From: Streptococcus mitis
GTDB lineage: Bacteria; Bacillota; Bacilli; Lactobacillales; Streptococcaceae
DNA length: 64,000 nt
Assembly (NCBI RefSeq): GCF_946190065.1
Contig: NZ_CAMHZD010000012.1
Location: 1 to 64,000 of the forward strand
Direction of reading: 5' to 3'
Made by a program: the position numbers and the translations under genes. The notes beneath the pieces are model-generated. The model ran no database searches, was not told the origin of the DNA, and worked only from the letters and a program-made list of their open reading frames with translations. Numbering within the stretch: position 1 is the stretch's first letter; every line of letters starts with the position of its first letter. Below, piece by piece: positions 1 through 8,564 of the stretch.

Positions 1-171
1 TGCTCCTGGCGCTGCTGGTTGATCTTCCACAGGTTGCGCTGGAGTTGGGGTTTCTGTTGCTCCTGGCGCTGCTGGTTGGTCTTCCACAGGTTGCGCTGGA
101 GTTGGGGTTTCTGTTGCTCCTGGCGCTGCTGGTTGATCTTCCACAGGTTGCGCTGGAGTTGGGGTTTCTGT
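1..171. repeat. 57-bp tandem repeat inside the LysM gene
   Basis: Three consecutive 57-bp units at 1-57, 58-114 and 115-171 are identical by eye, and a fourth begins at 172 and diverges after about 20 bp. Each encodes one 19-residue unit, ATETPTPAQPVEDQPAAPG on the minus strand. The array continues beyond the window edge. Copy number is likely to vary between strains by slippage. Confidence 0.95.
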
Positions 172-1341
172 TGCTCCTGGCGCTGCTGGTTCTTCTACTT
201 TTGGCGCCGGTGTCGCTGGTTCGTCCGCTTTTGAATCAGTCGCTGCTGGTTCTTCCACTTTCGGCGTTGTTGCCGCTGGCTCCTCTACTTTTGGCGCTGG
301 AGTCACTGGTTCGTCCGTTTTTGGTTCAGTTCCTGCTGGTTCGTCCTCTTTTGGAGTTGTTGCCACTGGTTCTTCTACTTTTGGTGCTGGAGTCGCTGGT
401 TCTTCTGCTTTTGGCGTTGTTCCTGCTGCTGGCTCGTCTGATTTTGGTGTTGTTCCTGCTACTGGTTCTTCAACTTTTGGCGCCGGTGTCGCTGGTTCGT
501 CCGCTTTTGGATCAGTCACTACTGGCTCTTCCGCCTTCGGTGTTGTTCCTGCTGGTTCGTCCGTTTTTGGTTCAGTTCCTGCTGGTTCGTCTGCCTTCGG
601 CGTTGTTACCACTGGTTCCTCTGCTTTTGGCGCTGGCGCTTCTGAACTTGGATTTGAAACTACAGGTTGATTTGTAGTTCCTGTATCTGAAGGGGAATTG
701 TCTGTTACTGGAGTTGAGACTCCTGAATGACCCTCACTTCTTACACCTGATGATGGATTTGAAGTTTCGGCTTTTGTTTCGGCTTTTGGCGCAACTGAGA
801 CTGAGGTTTCTGATTTCGGTGCTGCTACTGCTGCTGGTGTTTCCACAACTACTGGTGTCGTTTGTTTAACAGTAGTCCTTTGCTCTCCAGTTACAGTATC
901 TATCTTTGTTTCAACTTCATAACTTTGACAGCTACCAGAATTATCAATCGACACTCGCTGTCTTTTTACTTCTGTATTTCCATCTTTTAGAAAAGCCTCT
1001 TCGCTAAAATACAATTTATTATTAGCAAAAATCAAATCTCTATTTGCAATACGATTTATCTCAACCAAACTATCAACAGATAGCCCCGTTGCCCCACTAA
1101 TAGCACTCAGTGTATCTCCCCACTTAATTGTGTAGTGTGATAAATTGTCTATATTTTGAATATCAGCTTTTACTTCTGCAACTGTTCTAGCTACCCAGAC
1201 ACCATCTTGTTCATTAGCTGAAACAGTTGGAGCTAAAAAGCCCAACCCCAATAAAATCACACCTGTCGCAACAATTGCACCGGTTCTCAATTTTCTAAAG
1301 CCACGTAGGGATAATGTCCCTCTAACATTTGTTTGTCTCAT
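1..1341 (-). CDS. LysM-domain surface protein with Pro-rich repeat tail (3' end outside window)
   Basis: The reading frame opens at ATG 1341 and stays open for 447 codons to the window edge, so the C-terminus is missing. Residues 1-42 look like a long streptococcal signal peptide ending in VSA, with cleavage likely before NEQD. A LysM peptidoglycan-binding module lies at about residues 68-112 (HYTIKWGDTLSAI at its start). A low-complexity region rich in Pro, Glu, Ala and Thr follows. It first holds variable units ending in EEPA or DEPA, then at least three identical 19-residue units (57 nt each). It is probably a cell-wall protein; a sortase motif or catalytic domain could lie beyond the edge. 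It replaces the vncRS genes that follow vex3 in pneumococcus. The start is the first Met before the signal peptide. Confidence 0.85.
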   Translation of the reverse strand, partial: MRQTNVRGTLSLRGFRKLRTGAIVATGVILLGLGFLAPTVSANEQDGVWVARTVAEVKADIQNIDNLSHYTIKWGDTLSAISGATGLSVDSLVEINRIANRDLIFANNKLYFSEEAFLKDGNTEVKRQRVSIDNSGSCQSYEVETKIDTVTGEQRTTVKQTTPVVVETPAAVAAPKSETSVSVAPKAETKAETSNPSSGVRSEGHSGVSTPVTDNSPSDTGTTNQPVVSNPSSEAPAPKAEEPVVTTPKADEPAGTEPKTDEPAGTTPKAEEPVVTDPKADEPATPAPKVEEPVAGTTPKSDEPAAGTTPKAEEPATPAPKVEEPVATTPKEDEPAGTEPKTDEPVTPAPKVEEPAATTPKVEEPAATDSKADEPATPAPKVEEPAAPGATETPTPAQPVEDQPAAPGATETPTPAQPVEDQPAAPGATETPTPAQPVEDQPAAPGA

Positions 1342-1532
1342 AATGTTTATTTTTCCTCACTATTCTATATTTTCCAAAGTATACCCTGCCTAGGTCTACT
1401 AGCCTATGTTTGCGATATGGATAGGCTTCTACAGATTTATCTATCTATTTTCAAGATAAGATTTCTATAGATTTTTATGCACAATTCCATATATAAGTTG
1501 TGAAACCCCTTTCTAATAAATTCCATAACTTT

Positions 1533-1561
1533 AGTATATCATATTTAAGTACTAAAGTACA
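1533..1561 (-). promoter_or_regulatory. Possible promoter and small inverted repeat before the LysM gene
   Basis: A TATACT -10 candidate lies at 1538-1533 on the minus strand, with a weak TGTACT at the -35 spacing (1561-1556). The 13 bp at 1548-1560 are an inverted repeat (GTACT and AGTAC arms). The leader to ATG 1341 would be about 185 nt. I see no clear VicR (WalR) pair of TGTWAH half-sites. Confidence 0.3.
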
Positions 1562-1709
1562 AGGAAAGCAACTGAAAGCAATGATTTTCACCACTGCTTT
1601 CAGCTCTATTTTGTATTGTTAAATAGCCATTCTCTATCCACCATTCTTGAATAGAAAAACAAGATGCTTTCTCTATTTCCAGAATCATTTTTTCAAACTT
1701 ATTCGCCAT
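1545..1709 (-). CDS. Small ORF overlapping the vex3 stop, function unknown
   Basis: A 54-codon frame starts at ATG 1709, 11 nt inside the vex3 3' end, and stops at 1545. It has no Shine-Dalgarno of its own, so it could only be expressed by coupling to vex3. The translation is polar, with an EWW stretch in the middle and two Cys, and shows no signal or membrane segment. Nothing resembles Pep27, VncR or VncS. It may be a chance ORF filling the gap before the LysM gene; the overlap and natural-looking composition are the only support. Confidence 0.3.
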   Translation of the reverse strand: MANKFEKMILEIEKASCFSIQEWWIENGYLTIQNRAESSGENHCFQLLSLYFST

Positions 1710-3078
1710 CCAGCAAGAGCTCTTTTGGTTGTTTTCTAAGGAGATTGCTTGAAGCAAGTGCCATAACGAGAACTACTAGAACCAATGCAAGAACAAAGAC
1801 GATAATAAAGTCTGATGTCTGAATAGAAATGTCTAGACTCGACAAAGTCTTACTAAAGCCATCTACTTCTGCACCACCACCAAGGTTAGAGGCTTGAGCA
1901 GCCTTGCTAGCCTGCTTAGCAACACCAGAAGTTACATTGGCAAGAACAGTGTTTCCGATTGCACGTGCTGTGTAGTTGGCTAGGAAGTAAGCAGAAACAA
2001 GAGCAGGGATGGCAATCAAGATGGATTCGGTGATAAATTGCCCCAAGATACTTGCCTGCTTGAGACCGATAGAGAGGAGGATTCCCACCTCCTTGCGACG
2101 GGCGTTGATCCAAAGGCTGAGCAAGAGAGCAAGAAGAAGGACTGAGAAGCTCAAGCTACCCCAGAAGAGGAGGTTGGCCATCTTGTACATACCAGAGATG
2201 GATTGCTCAAGAGCTGGGTAGTTAGAGGAGCTCTTAACGAGTGTATAGTTCTTCCAGTTGATACCGCTGATACCATTCAACTCTTTCATAACATCATCCA
2301 AGTTCTTGTCCGCTGTTACAAAGAAGGTTGCGTCCCCATAAATGGCTGTGTCTTCTGTGTATCCATAAAGTTTTGCAGCAGTGTGAATGTCTGTAATAGC
2401 TGTATTTTCGTATAGTTCTTGTGAATAGGTTACTGCCGACTTATTGTGACCATCAAAGAGTCCCTTGATTGTCACTTCAACTGTTTCCTTAGCACCTTTT
2501 TCATTGTCTGCGTCGTAGACATTGGAGTCCAGTTTAACCTTATCCCCTACTTTCCAGCCGTGTTTGGCTGCCAAGTCCTTGTGCAGGAGGATCTTGTCCT
2601 TGTCGTCGTTGGTTATGTGCTCACCTTCGACCAACTTATAAGAACCAGAGACAAACTTGTCTTCTTTAGAGGAGTCATTGACACCTGTAATCATCAAGCT
2701 ACTTCCAAAATGTTTGGCACGGTCAGGTGTCAGATTTTTCTTGGTATCTGGCGTTTCGATGAGTTCATAGCCAGTCAAATCCCCAATAGCGTTGATGCGT
2801 TTAACATAAGACTCGATGGCCTTGTTTTCGGTGATTTTTTTGATATCCTCACCCTTGATATTCCCAGCACCACGTGGCGTTCCTTGATTAACGCGACGAT
2901 TGATTTGCATGGAGAAGCTGTTGGTGATATTTTTAAATGTCTCCTGAGAAGCCTTGGCAGTAGCTCCCTTGATGGACAAGCCGACCAAACTCAAGCTAGC
3001 CATGAGGAGAATAATCAGGAAGATGACAATCGATTTGAAAAACTTCCTTGTAACATAGGCAAATGCGTTGTGTAACAT
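1699..3078 (-). CDS. vex3: ABC exporter permease Vex3
   Basis: This 459-residue protein is a MacB/FtsX-type permease. One N-terminal membrane segment (about 15-36) is followed by a large extracellular domain with Asp/Lys-rich stretches, then three C-terminal membrane segments with the FtsX signature (KEVGILLSIGLKQ). Order, lengths and sequence match pneumococcal Vex3, the last gene of vex1-vex2-vex3. The complex exports an unknown substrate; in pneumococcus the locus was first described with the Pep27/VncRS vancomycin-tolerance hypothesis, which is disputed. It begins 50 nt after vex2 and the three genes read as one operon. Here the next gene is the LysM protein, not vncR. Confidence 0.9.
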   Translation of the reverse strand: MLHNAFAYVTRKFFKSIVIFLIILLMASLSLVGLSIKGATAKASQETFKNITNSFSMQINRRVNQGTPRGAGNIKGEDIKKITENKAIESYVKRINAIGDLTGYELIETPDTKKNLTPDRAKHFGSSLMITGVNDSSKEDKFVSGSYKLVEGEHITNDDKDKILLHKDLAAKHGWKVGDKVKLDSNVYDADNEKGAKETVEVTIKGLFDGHNKSAVTYSQELYENTAITDIHTAAKLYGYTEDTAIYGDATFFVTADKNLDDVMKELNGISGINWKNYTLVKSSSNYPALEQSISGMYKMANLLFWGSLSFSVLLLALLLSLWINARRKEVGILLSIGLKQASILGQFITESILIAIPALVSAYFLANYTARAIGNTVLANVTSGVAKQASKAAQASNLGGGAEVDGFSKTLSSLDISIQTSDFIIVFVLALVLVVLVMALASSNLLRKQPKELLLDGE

Positions 3079-3128
3079 AGGTTCCCTTTCTAGATTTTGT
3101 TTTATAATCCTATCAAAACAAGCTTAAA

Positions 3129-3776
3129 TTATTTACTAGTATTGCGAGTTTCAGTCAGTTTCTTATCCTTCAACTCAAGTGTAATATCTGACGCTTGTGC
3201 CACTTCTTTACTGTGGGTTACGACAATGACACATTTACCTGTTTTCTGGGCAAGTGATTTGAGCAGTTCGACAATATCTCCAGCAGTCTTAGGGTCCAGA
3301 TTTCCTGTTGGCTCATCGGCTAGAATAACTGGAGCTTCTGAGACCAAACTGCGAGCAATGGCAACACGTTGTTGTTGACCACCTGATAACTGGAGAACAT
3401 TCCGCTTGATCTGACTTTCATCTAAACCAAGCTCAAGCAGCGTATCCTTGCTTGCCTTTTTATTGACCAAGCGGATATTTTCCAGTGGAGAAAGATAATC
3501 TATCAAATTATAATTTTGAAAGACCAGGGAAATATGGTGCATGCGATGGTAAGAATAGCCCTTCTTACGAATGTCCTCTCCTTGGAAAAGGATAGAACCT
3601 TCAACAGGACTATCTAGACCAGCAAGCAGGGACAAGAGAGTGGATTTTCCTGCTCCTGACTCCCCAATAATACTGTAAAATTTCCCGGGTTCAAAATTAT
3701 AATTGATCTGATATAAAACTGCCTCAGCAGTGTTCTTATAACGGTAGGTAACATCTTGCAATTGTAATAAAGTCAT
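3129..3776 (-). CDS. vex2: ABC exporter ATP-binding protein Vex2
   Basis: This 215-residue nucleotide-binding subunit has Walker A GESGAGKST at about residues 38-46, the signature LSGGQQQR and Walker B VILADEPTGNLD, followed by the switch His in VVTHS. It belongs to the LolD/MacB family and powers the Vex1/Vex3 permease pair. It lies 12 nt after vex1, so translation is probably coupled. Length and neighbours match the pneumococcal protein. Confidence 0.93.
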   Translation of the reverse strand: MTLLQLQDVTYRYKNTAEAVLYQINYNFEPGKFYSIIGESGAGKSTLLSLLAGLDSPVEGSILFQGEDIRKKGYSYHRMHHISLVFQNYNLIDYLSPLENIRLVNKKASKDTLLELGLDESQIKRNVLQLSGGQQQRVAIARSLVSEAPVILADEPTGNLDPKTAGDIVELLKSLAQKTGKCVIVVTHSKEVAQASDITLELKDKKLTETRNTSK

Positions 3777-3788
3777 GATTTCTCCTTC

Positions 3789-5066
3789 TTAACTAATAGA
3801 TGATAAAATTTCTTTCGGTGATTTTCTAAATAAGAACAGGAAACAAAGGGCTACAGATAAGCAACTAATCAACAACAGAAAGACATAGGATTCTGCAAAA
3901 GATAGGATGCTGGCTGATAAACCGCTTGCTTTGGCTAGTGTGTCTTGTAAGGCTGTCTGATCTCCACTTGCTAATAATGTTTGGAGTAGGTAAGATGTGA
4001 TTGCGTTTCCTGCAACAAATGCTGGAAGTAAAGCACCGAGAGACACCAAAACAACCTCTAAACAGAACTGTAGGAAAATCGAGCCCTTGCCTTTTCCAAG
4101 TGCAAGTAAAATTCCCACTTCGTAGACTCTTTCTCTCAACCATAGAGACAAAACAAGAATTAAGGCTCCTGCTCCTGCTATCATAATCCCATAAAGGAAA
4201 ATGGTCAGAAAGGTTTGGAAGGTTGCAACTGAATCCTTGATTTGTTCAAAGGCCTTGTTTTCCTTCTCGACTTGGTATCCTTGACTTTCCAAGGTCAAGT
4301 TTTCCACCTGCTTCAAGAGTCCGTCCATTTCCTTAGGATTTTCTACATAGAAGCGAGCTGCACTGACTTGAGGTTCACTATTACCCAAAAGGCTTTGGCT
4401 ACTCTCATAATCTGTAAAGACCTGGTTTTCACTGAAATCAGAAGACAAACCTGTGAATTTCTCCTGTTTTTTACCAGAAAAGATTCCTACAATCTCAAAC
4501 TCCACTGTTTGCCCTTTGCCAGATTCTGACTGTCCAGCATCCAAACCAATCTTGTCGTGAAGCGAAAGAACGTTCTTCTTAGCCAACTCTTCGTGGATCA
4601 AGATTTTCTTGGAATCTCCTTTTTGAAGGTGTCGGCCTTCTTTTAAGTTGAAAGCCGAGCTGGTAAAGGTCACATCCTTAGATGAATCCTCAAGAGCTGT
4701 TAAGCTAACCAAGTTCTTGTCCGCAGCTGATAAATCATCACGCTCCACGCTCTGCTCTCCACTCACCGCTTCCTTGTCTTTTAACTTTGCGACCGTCTCG
4801 AGTTCAGGAGAGATATTTTCCAACCCCTTAATCTTGCTAACTGATGCTAGGTCCGATAACTTGAAGGTCTGACTATTTTCTATCTTCTTAATAGAAAAAG
4901 ATGTATTGAGTGATTTGTAAAGATTGGTTTCCACTGTTTTGTTGGATTTCATCAGCGTCAAACAGGCTGAAATTCCTGCTAAGAGGACCAATAAAATCAG
5001 AAATAAAATAAAACTTCTCAGTCGTTTTCTGCTGACATAGGCCCAAGCTCTTTGGATTGGATTCAT
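3789..5066 (-). CDS. vex1: ABC exporter permease Vex1
   Basis: The first gene of the operon encodes a 425-residue permease that I recognise as pneumococcal Vex1 (start MNPIQRAWAYVSRKRLRSF). It has one N-terminal membrane segment, a roughly 250-residue extracellular MacB-like domain and three C-terminal segments with the FtsX-type motif EVGILLALGKGK. The Shine-Dalgarno GGAGGTG precedes ATG 5066. It should pair with Vex3 as a heterodimeric permease. The upstream gap to the tRNA holds A-rich DNA but no obvious operator. Confidence 0.92.
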   Translation of the reverse strand: MNPIQRAWAYVSRKRLRSFILFLILLVLLAGISACLTLMKSNKTVETNLYKSLNTSFSIKKIENSQTFKLSDLASVSKIKGLENISPELETVAKLKDKEAVSGEQSVERDDLSAADKNLVSLTALEDSSKDVTFTSSAFNLKEGRHLQKGDSKKILIHEELAKKNVLSLHDKIGLDAGQSESGKGQTVEFEIVGIFSGKKQEKFTGLSSDFSENQVFTDYESSQSLLGNSEPQVSAARFYVENPKEMDGLLKQVENLTLESQGYQVEKENKAFEQIKDSVATFQTFLTIFLYGIMIAGAGALILVLSLWLRERVYEVGILLALGKGKGSIFLQFCLEVVLVSLGALLPAFVAGNAITSYLLQTLLASGDQTALQDTLAKASGLSASILSFAESYVFLLLISCLSVALCFLFLFRKSPKEILSSIS

Positions 5067-5165
5067 TTGTCACCTCCATATTTGTAAGACTATTATAAAA
5101 TCCAAATATGAAATGTTTATGAAATACAAAAAAAGAGCAAAAATTTTTTGCTCTACTTGAATTCG

Positions 5166-5196
5166 ATAAAAAAAGAGCTAGCCTAAGCTAACTCTT
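5166..5196 (-). terminator. Terminator of tRNA-Leu
   Basis: On the minus strand the arms AGAGTTAGC and GCTAGCTCT (one G-T pair) enclose a 4-nt loop and are followed by a T run. It sits just after the tRNA 3' end and separates it from vex1. Confidence 0.8.
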
Positions 5197-5202
5197 ATCC
5201 TA

Positions 5203-5288
5203 TGCGGAGAGAGGGACTTGAACCCTCACAACCTAAAGCGGTCACAGGATCCTTAGTCCTGCGCGTCTGCCAATTCCGCCATCCCCGC
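5203..5288 (-). tRNA. tRNA-Leu(AAG)
   Basis: This is an 86-nt class II tRNA on the minus strand. The acceptor arm GCGGGGA pairs with TCTCCGC, with discriminator A at 5203. The anticodon stem CAGGA/TCCTG holds loop CTAAGGA, giving anticodon AAG (A34 probably becomes inosine, reading CUN Leu codons). A long variable arm and the T arm GGTTCAAGTCC are present. CCA is not encoded. It is a single tRNA gene, not part of an rRNA operon. Confidence 0.95.
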
Positions 5289-5369
5289 GTCGATTACTTT
5301 ACTAGTATATCAACTTTTAGGATGCTTGTCAACACTTTTTTTCAAAATTTTTCATTTCAATCAACCAAA

Positions 5370-5945
5370 TTACTCAGAAATTTCATTTAAATTTTCATCT
5401 ACTAACTTGGCTCCAAGTGTATTTTTGAAATGACCTAGGGCAAATTGATGATTTTCAGGCCATATGGAAGCAACAGCAGGTTTAACAATCTCGATATCAT
5501 ATCCTAGATTATAGGCATCTATAGCTGTATGCAGGACACAGATATCCGTCAAGACTCCTGTTAAGATAACTGTAGAAATTCGACGCTCTCTCAAACGGAT
5601 ATCCAGGTCAGTCCCTGAAAAAGCTGAGTAATGGCGTTTATCCATCCAAAAGACACGACTGTCTGAACCATGCTCTTGATAAAAGGTCCCCAAATCTCCA
5701 TATAAATTTCGTCCACTAGTCCCAATCAAATTGTGAGGAGGAAATAACTTGCTTTCTGGATGGAAACAATCATTTTCTTCGTGAGCATCAATGGTAAAGA
5801 AGATATAATCTCCGCGTTCAAAAGCTAGTCGAGTCACCTTACTAATAGCTTCCGCAATAGCCTGAGCTGGAGCGCCTGCTGTCAATTTTCCACTATCAGC
5901 AACAAAATCTTCTGTATAATCAATCGAAATTAAAGCCTTAGTCAT
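5370..5945 (-). CDS. pncA: Nicotinamidase / isochorismatase-family hydrolase
   Basis: This 191-residue cysteine hydrolase converts nicotinamide to nicotinate in NAD salvage. The catalytic triad is visible as D9, K103 and C136 (LTDICVLHT), and the metal site as D53, H55 and H71, the positions known from the pneumococcal enzyme. It follows codY and overlaps its stop by one base, so the two are co-transcribed. Its pathway links with the PnuC importer at 47.9 kb. The protein is cytosolic and of family length. Confidence 0.92.
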   Translation of the reverse strand: MTKALISIDYTEDFVADSGKLTAGAPAQAIAEAISKVTRLAFERGDYIFFTIDAHEENDCFHPESKLFPPHNLIGTSGRNLYGDLGTFYQEHGSDSRVFWMDKRHYSAFSGTDLDIRLRERRISTVILTGVLTDICVLHTAIDAYNLGYDIEIVKPAVASIWPENHQFALGHFKNTLGAKLVDENLNEISE

Positions 5946-6733
5946 TAGTAATCTCTTTTCTTCACTTCTTCAAAAATATCTGAAATCAAGACCTTAAGAT
6001 AGGTTCCCTTCATTCCAAGCGAGCGACTTTCAATAATCCCTGCAGACTCAAGTTTACGAAGAGCATTGACAATCACAGAGCGGGTGATTCCGATACGGTC
6101 TGCAATCACAGACGCAGTTAACTGGCCTTCATTTCCATTTAATTCCCCTAAAATTGCTGAAACAGCACGGAGTTCTGAATAAGAAAGGGTGTTAACTGCC
6201 ATGGTAACAGCAGTACGGCGACGGATATTTTTCTCATCTTCTTCACGCTGGAAGTTAAGGAGTTGAATTCCAACAACGGTACTCGCAATCTCAACAAGGA
6301 TCAAATCCTCGTCTTCGAATTTTTTATCATTGCGCCAAATAATCAAAGAACCAAGGCGAATCCCTGATACATGAATCGGTGCAATAGTCGTCAAACCATC
6401 TGGAAAGTCTGCACGACTCTCCACAGGGAAAATACTTAAATCATGATCAACCGTCAGATTGGCTTCTGTATCGTAGATCATGTTCGCACCTTGAATGTAC
6501 TCATCTGGGAAAATTTTAGTTTGGAAGAATTGCTCTACACGATCTGTATTGGTTTTGTAACGCATAAAATAACCAAGGAGACGTCCCTTGCTATTGACGA
6601 TACAGGCGTTACAGTCAATAATATCTGCCAATTGACGGGTAATCGCATTGTAGGGAAGTTCTTCCTGCAACTGCTCCTCTGAGCGCTTCAGGATAGAAGT
6701 AATTTTTCTAGTTTTTTCTAATAAATGTGCCAT
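5945..6733 (-). CDS. codY: Global nutritional regulator CodY
   Basis: This 262-residue GTP- and branched-chain-amino-acid-responsive regulator has an N-terminal GAF domain (about 1-155) and a C-terminal winged helix-turn-helix in which the recognition helix ([22 protein letters not shown]) is nearly identical across Firmicutes. CodY is close to essential in pneumococcus because it restrains iron and amino-acid import. The Shine-Dalgarno GAGGTG precedes ATG 6733. Its promoter and a CodY box lie immediately upstream, implying autoregulation. It forms an operon with pncA. Confidence 0.97.
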   Translation of the reverse strand: MAHLLEKTRKITSILKRSEEQLQEELPYNAITRQLADIIDCNACIVNSKGRLLGYFMRYKTNTDRVEQFFQTKIFPDEYIQGANMIYDTEANLTVDHDLSIFPVESRADFPDGLTTIAPIHVSGIRLGSLIIWRNDKKFEDEDLILVEIASTVVGIQLLNFQREEDEKNIRRRTAVTMAVNTLSYSELRAVSAILGELNGNEGQLTASVIADRIGITRSVIVNALRKLESAGIIESRSLGMKGTYLKVLISDIFEEVKKRDY

Positions 6734-6759
6734 TTTTCACCTCGAATTTAATCGCTATC

Positions 6760-6804
6760 ATTATAACATAAACAGCTTGAATTTTCAATTATTATCTGAA
6801 AATT
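6760..6804 (-). promoter_or_regulatory. codY promoter with CodY box
   Basis: On the minus strand TTGAAA (6788-6783), a 17-bp spacer and TATAAT (6765-6760), with an extended -10 TG, form a near-consensus promoter about 27 nt before codY. Directly upstream, 6790-6804 matches the CodY consensus AATTTTCWGAAAATT at 13 of 15 positions. The placement suits CodY autocontrol. Confidence 0.8.
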
Positions 6805-6864
6805 GCTTATTTAATTGCAATTTGAAAAAACAAGAATATTTTTAATTAAATTGCTTCTTTTCTA

Positions 6865-6893
6865 TTGACAAACTCCCTATTTTTGTGTATTAT
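6865..6893 (+). promoter_or_regulatory. Strong orphan promoter facing the cshA terminator
   Basis: TTGACA at 6865-6870, a 17-bp spacer and TATTAT at 6888-6893 give a near-consensus sigma-A promoter on the plus strand. No plus-strand gene follows; cshA lies on the other strand. A second possible hexamer TATAAT at 6891-6896 would have a 20-bp spacer. It defines the candidate small RNA below. Confidence 0.7.
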
Positions 6894-6899
6894 AATATT

Positions 6900-6990
6900 A
6901 CAAGAAGATAATATATCTATTTTGTTTATCTTTCTTTTTCCATTCGGTCTCCTTATATAAAAAAGCGATTCATTTTGAACCGCTTTTTCT
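6900..6990 (+). ncRNA. Candidate small RNA between codY and cshA
   Basis: Transcription from the orphan promoter would start near 6900 and end at the hairpin at 6960-6988, giving an RNA of about 90 nt. It has no start codon with a ribosome site. The middle contains GGTCTCCTTAT, an unpaired-looking stretch complementary to Shine-Dalgarno sequences, a pattern known from streptococcal csRNAs. It lacks the CiaR repeat TTTAAG-N5-TTTAAG, so it is not a typical CiaR-dependent RNA. This is inferred from promoter and terminator geometry only. Confidence 0.5.
6960..6988. terminator. Bidirectional terminator between the sRNA and cshA
   Basis: AAAAAGCG and CGCTTTTT arms, extended by TTC/GAA across one A-C mismatch, form a hairpin flanked by A and T runs. 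It can stop cshA (minus strand, stop at 6990) and the plus-strand candidate RNA. Confidence 0.85.
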
Positions 6991-8564
6991 TATTTATCGC
7001 CCTTGTTACGAATCACAAAGCCTGTTTTCTTTTCGCTTGAAGTATTGCGTGGTTTTTTATTATCCTTACGGTAACGTTTTTCTTTATCAAAACGATCGTT
7101 GCTACGACTTCCTTTTTTGAACTCATCACGACGACCACCACGACGGTTGTCTCCTCGGCGATTATCACGACGGTCATCTCCACGACGACCTCCCTTAGCT
7201 TTACCACCGAAGCCATTACCTGACGGTTTAAACGGTAGTGGTTTTTCACGTGCAATCTCCACTTCAGGAAGGCTATCTGGATCTTGAACTGTTAGACTCA
7301 AGATATACATTGCCAATTCTTCTGGAGTAAATTCAGCAGCTAGTTTACGAGCATCCTTGCCAAATTTCTCAAAGTTAGCACGAATGGTTTCATCTGCAAA
7401 ATCACGTTCGATTTTCTTGAGAGCTACCTGTTTTTTAGCTTGGAAGGCTTCTTCTGCACTTGCAGGCTTGAGACCTTTCATGCGTTTCTTGGTCAAGTTC
7501 TCAATGATTTGGAGGTAGCCCATTTCATTTGGTGATACGAAAGTAATCGATTGACCTGACTTACCAGCACGACCAGTACGTCCGATACGGTGAACATAAC
7601 TTTCAGGATCTTGTGGAATATCATAGTTATAGACATGGGTCACACCTGAAATATCCAAACCACGCGCTGCAACATCTGTCGCAACCAAAACATCAAGATT
7701 ACCGTTTTTAAAGTCACGAAGGACACGAAGACGTTTGTTTTGGTCTAGGTCTCCATGAATTCCTTCTGCACGGAAGCCACGGATTTTCAGACCACGAGTC
7801 AATTCATCCACACGGCGTTTTGTACGACCAAATACGATAGCAAGCTCTGGTTGTTCCACATCCATGAGACGAGTCATGGTGTCAAATTTTTCTTGTTCTT
7901 TGACTCGGATATAATATTGGTCAACCAATTCTGTTGTCAATTCCTTGGCAGCAATTTTCACATGCTCAGGTTCTTTCATAAACTGAACACCGATACGTTT
8001 GATGGCTTCAGGCATAGTCGCTGAAAAGAGCAATGTCTGACGGTTCTCAGGTACACGAGAGATAATCGCTTCAATATCCTCAAGGAAGCCCATGTTGAGC
8101 ATTTCATCCGCTTCGTCAAGGATAAGAGTTTCAATATCTTGTAATTTCAAGGCCTTGCGTTTAATCAAGTCCAAGAGGCGACCTGGTGTTCCTACTACAA
8201 TATGAGCACCAGATTTAAGAGCCTTAATTTGTTTTTCAATGCTTGATCCGCCATATACTGAGCGGACTTTGACTCCCTTACTACGACCAAAACGGAAGAG
8301 TTCTTCTTGACTTTGGACAGCTAGTTCACGAGTTGGAGCGATAACTAAGGCTTGGATGGTCGCTTCTTCTGTACGGATTTTTTCAAGAGTTGGCAAGCCA
8401 AAGGCTGCAGTTTTTCCTGTACCAGTCTGAGCTTGACCGATCACATCCTTGCCTTCTAGGGCCAAGGGAATAGTTTGTTCTTGGATAGGACTGGTTTCTA
8501 CAAAACCAGCTTTTTCAATCTCTGCTAGCAAATCAGCAGACAAGTTTAATTCATTAAATTTCAC
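6990..8564 (-). CDS. cshA: DEAD-box RNA helicase, CshA type
   Basis: This 524-residue ATP-dependent RNA helicase acts in mRNA turnover and cold adaptation. Visible motifs are an N-terminal Q motif, Walker A AQTGTGKT at about 45-52, DEAD at 150-153, SAT in the first RecA domain, and HRIGRTGRAG in the second. The last 85 or so residues are a basic Arg/Gly/Asp-rich tail with repeats of RR, GG and DD, which contacts RNA or degradosome partners in related enzymes. Length and tail match the pneumococcal orthologue. It is monocistronic with a leader of about 140 nt. Confidence 0.93.
   Translation of the reverse strand: MKFNELNLSADLLAEIEKAGFVETSPIQEQTIPLALEGKDVIGQAQTGTGKTAAFGLPTLEKIRTEEATIQALVIAPTRELAVQSQEELFRFGRSKGVKVRSVYGGSSIEKQIKALKSGAHIVVGTPGRLLDLIKRKALKLQDIETLILDEADEMLNMGFLEDIEAIISRVPENRQTLLFSATMPEAIKRIGVQFMKEPEHVKIAAKELTTELVDQYYIRVKEQEKFDTMTRLMDVEQPELAIVFGRTKRRVDELTRGLKIRGFRAEGIHGDLDQNKRLRVLRDFKNGNLDVLVATDVAARGLDISGVTHVYNYDIPQDPESYVHRIGRTGRAGKSGQSITFVSPNEMGYLQIIENLTKKRMKGLKPASAEEAFQAKKQVALKKIERDFADETIRANFEKFGKDARKLAAEFTPEELAMYILSLTVQDPDSLPEVEIAREKPLPFKPSGNGFGGKAKGGRRGDDRRDNRRGDNRRGGRRDEFKKGSRSNDRFDKEKRYRKDNKKPRNTSSEKKTGFVIRNKGDK

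Noticed and set aside
45-677. Long plus-strand ORF of Leu-rich residues
   Set aside because: It is the antisense shadow of the Pro-rich repeats of the LysM gene; composition is a by-product of the repeat.
2446-3075. 209-codon plus-strand ORF
   Set aside because: It lies wholly opposite vex3, has no ribosome site, and vex3 is clearly coding.
6900-6990. CiaR-dependent csRNA
   Set aside because: The TTTAAG-N5-TTTAAG repeat needed near the -10 is absent, so the RNA is listed only as a generic candidate.
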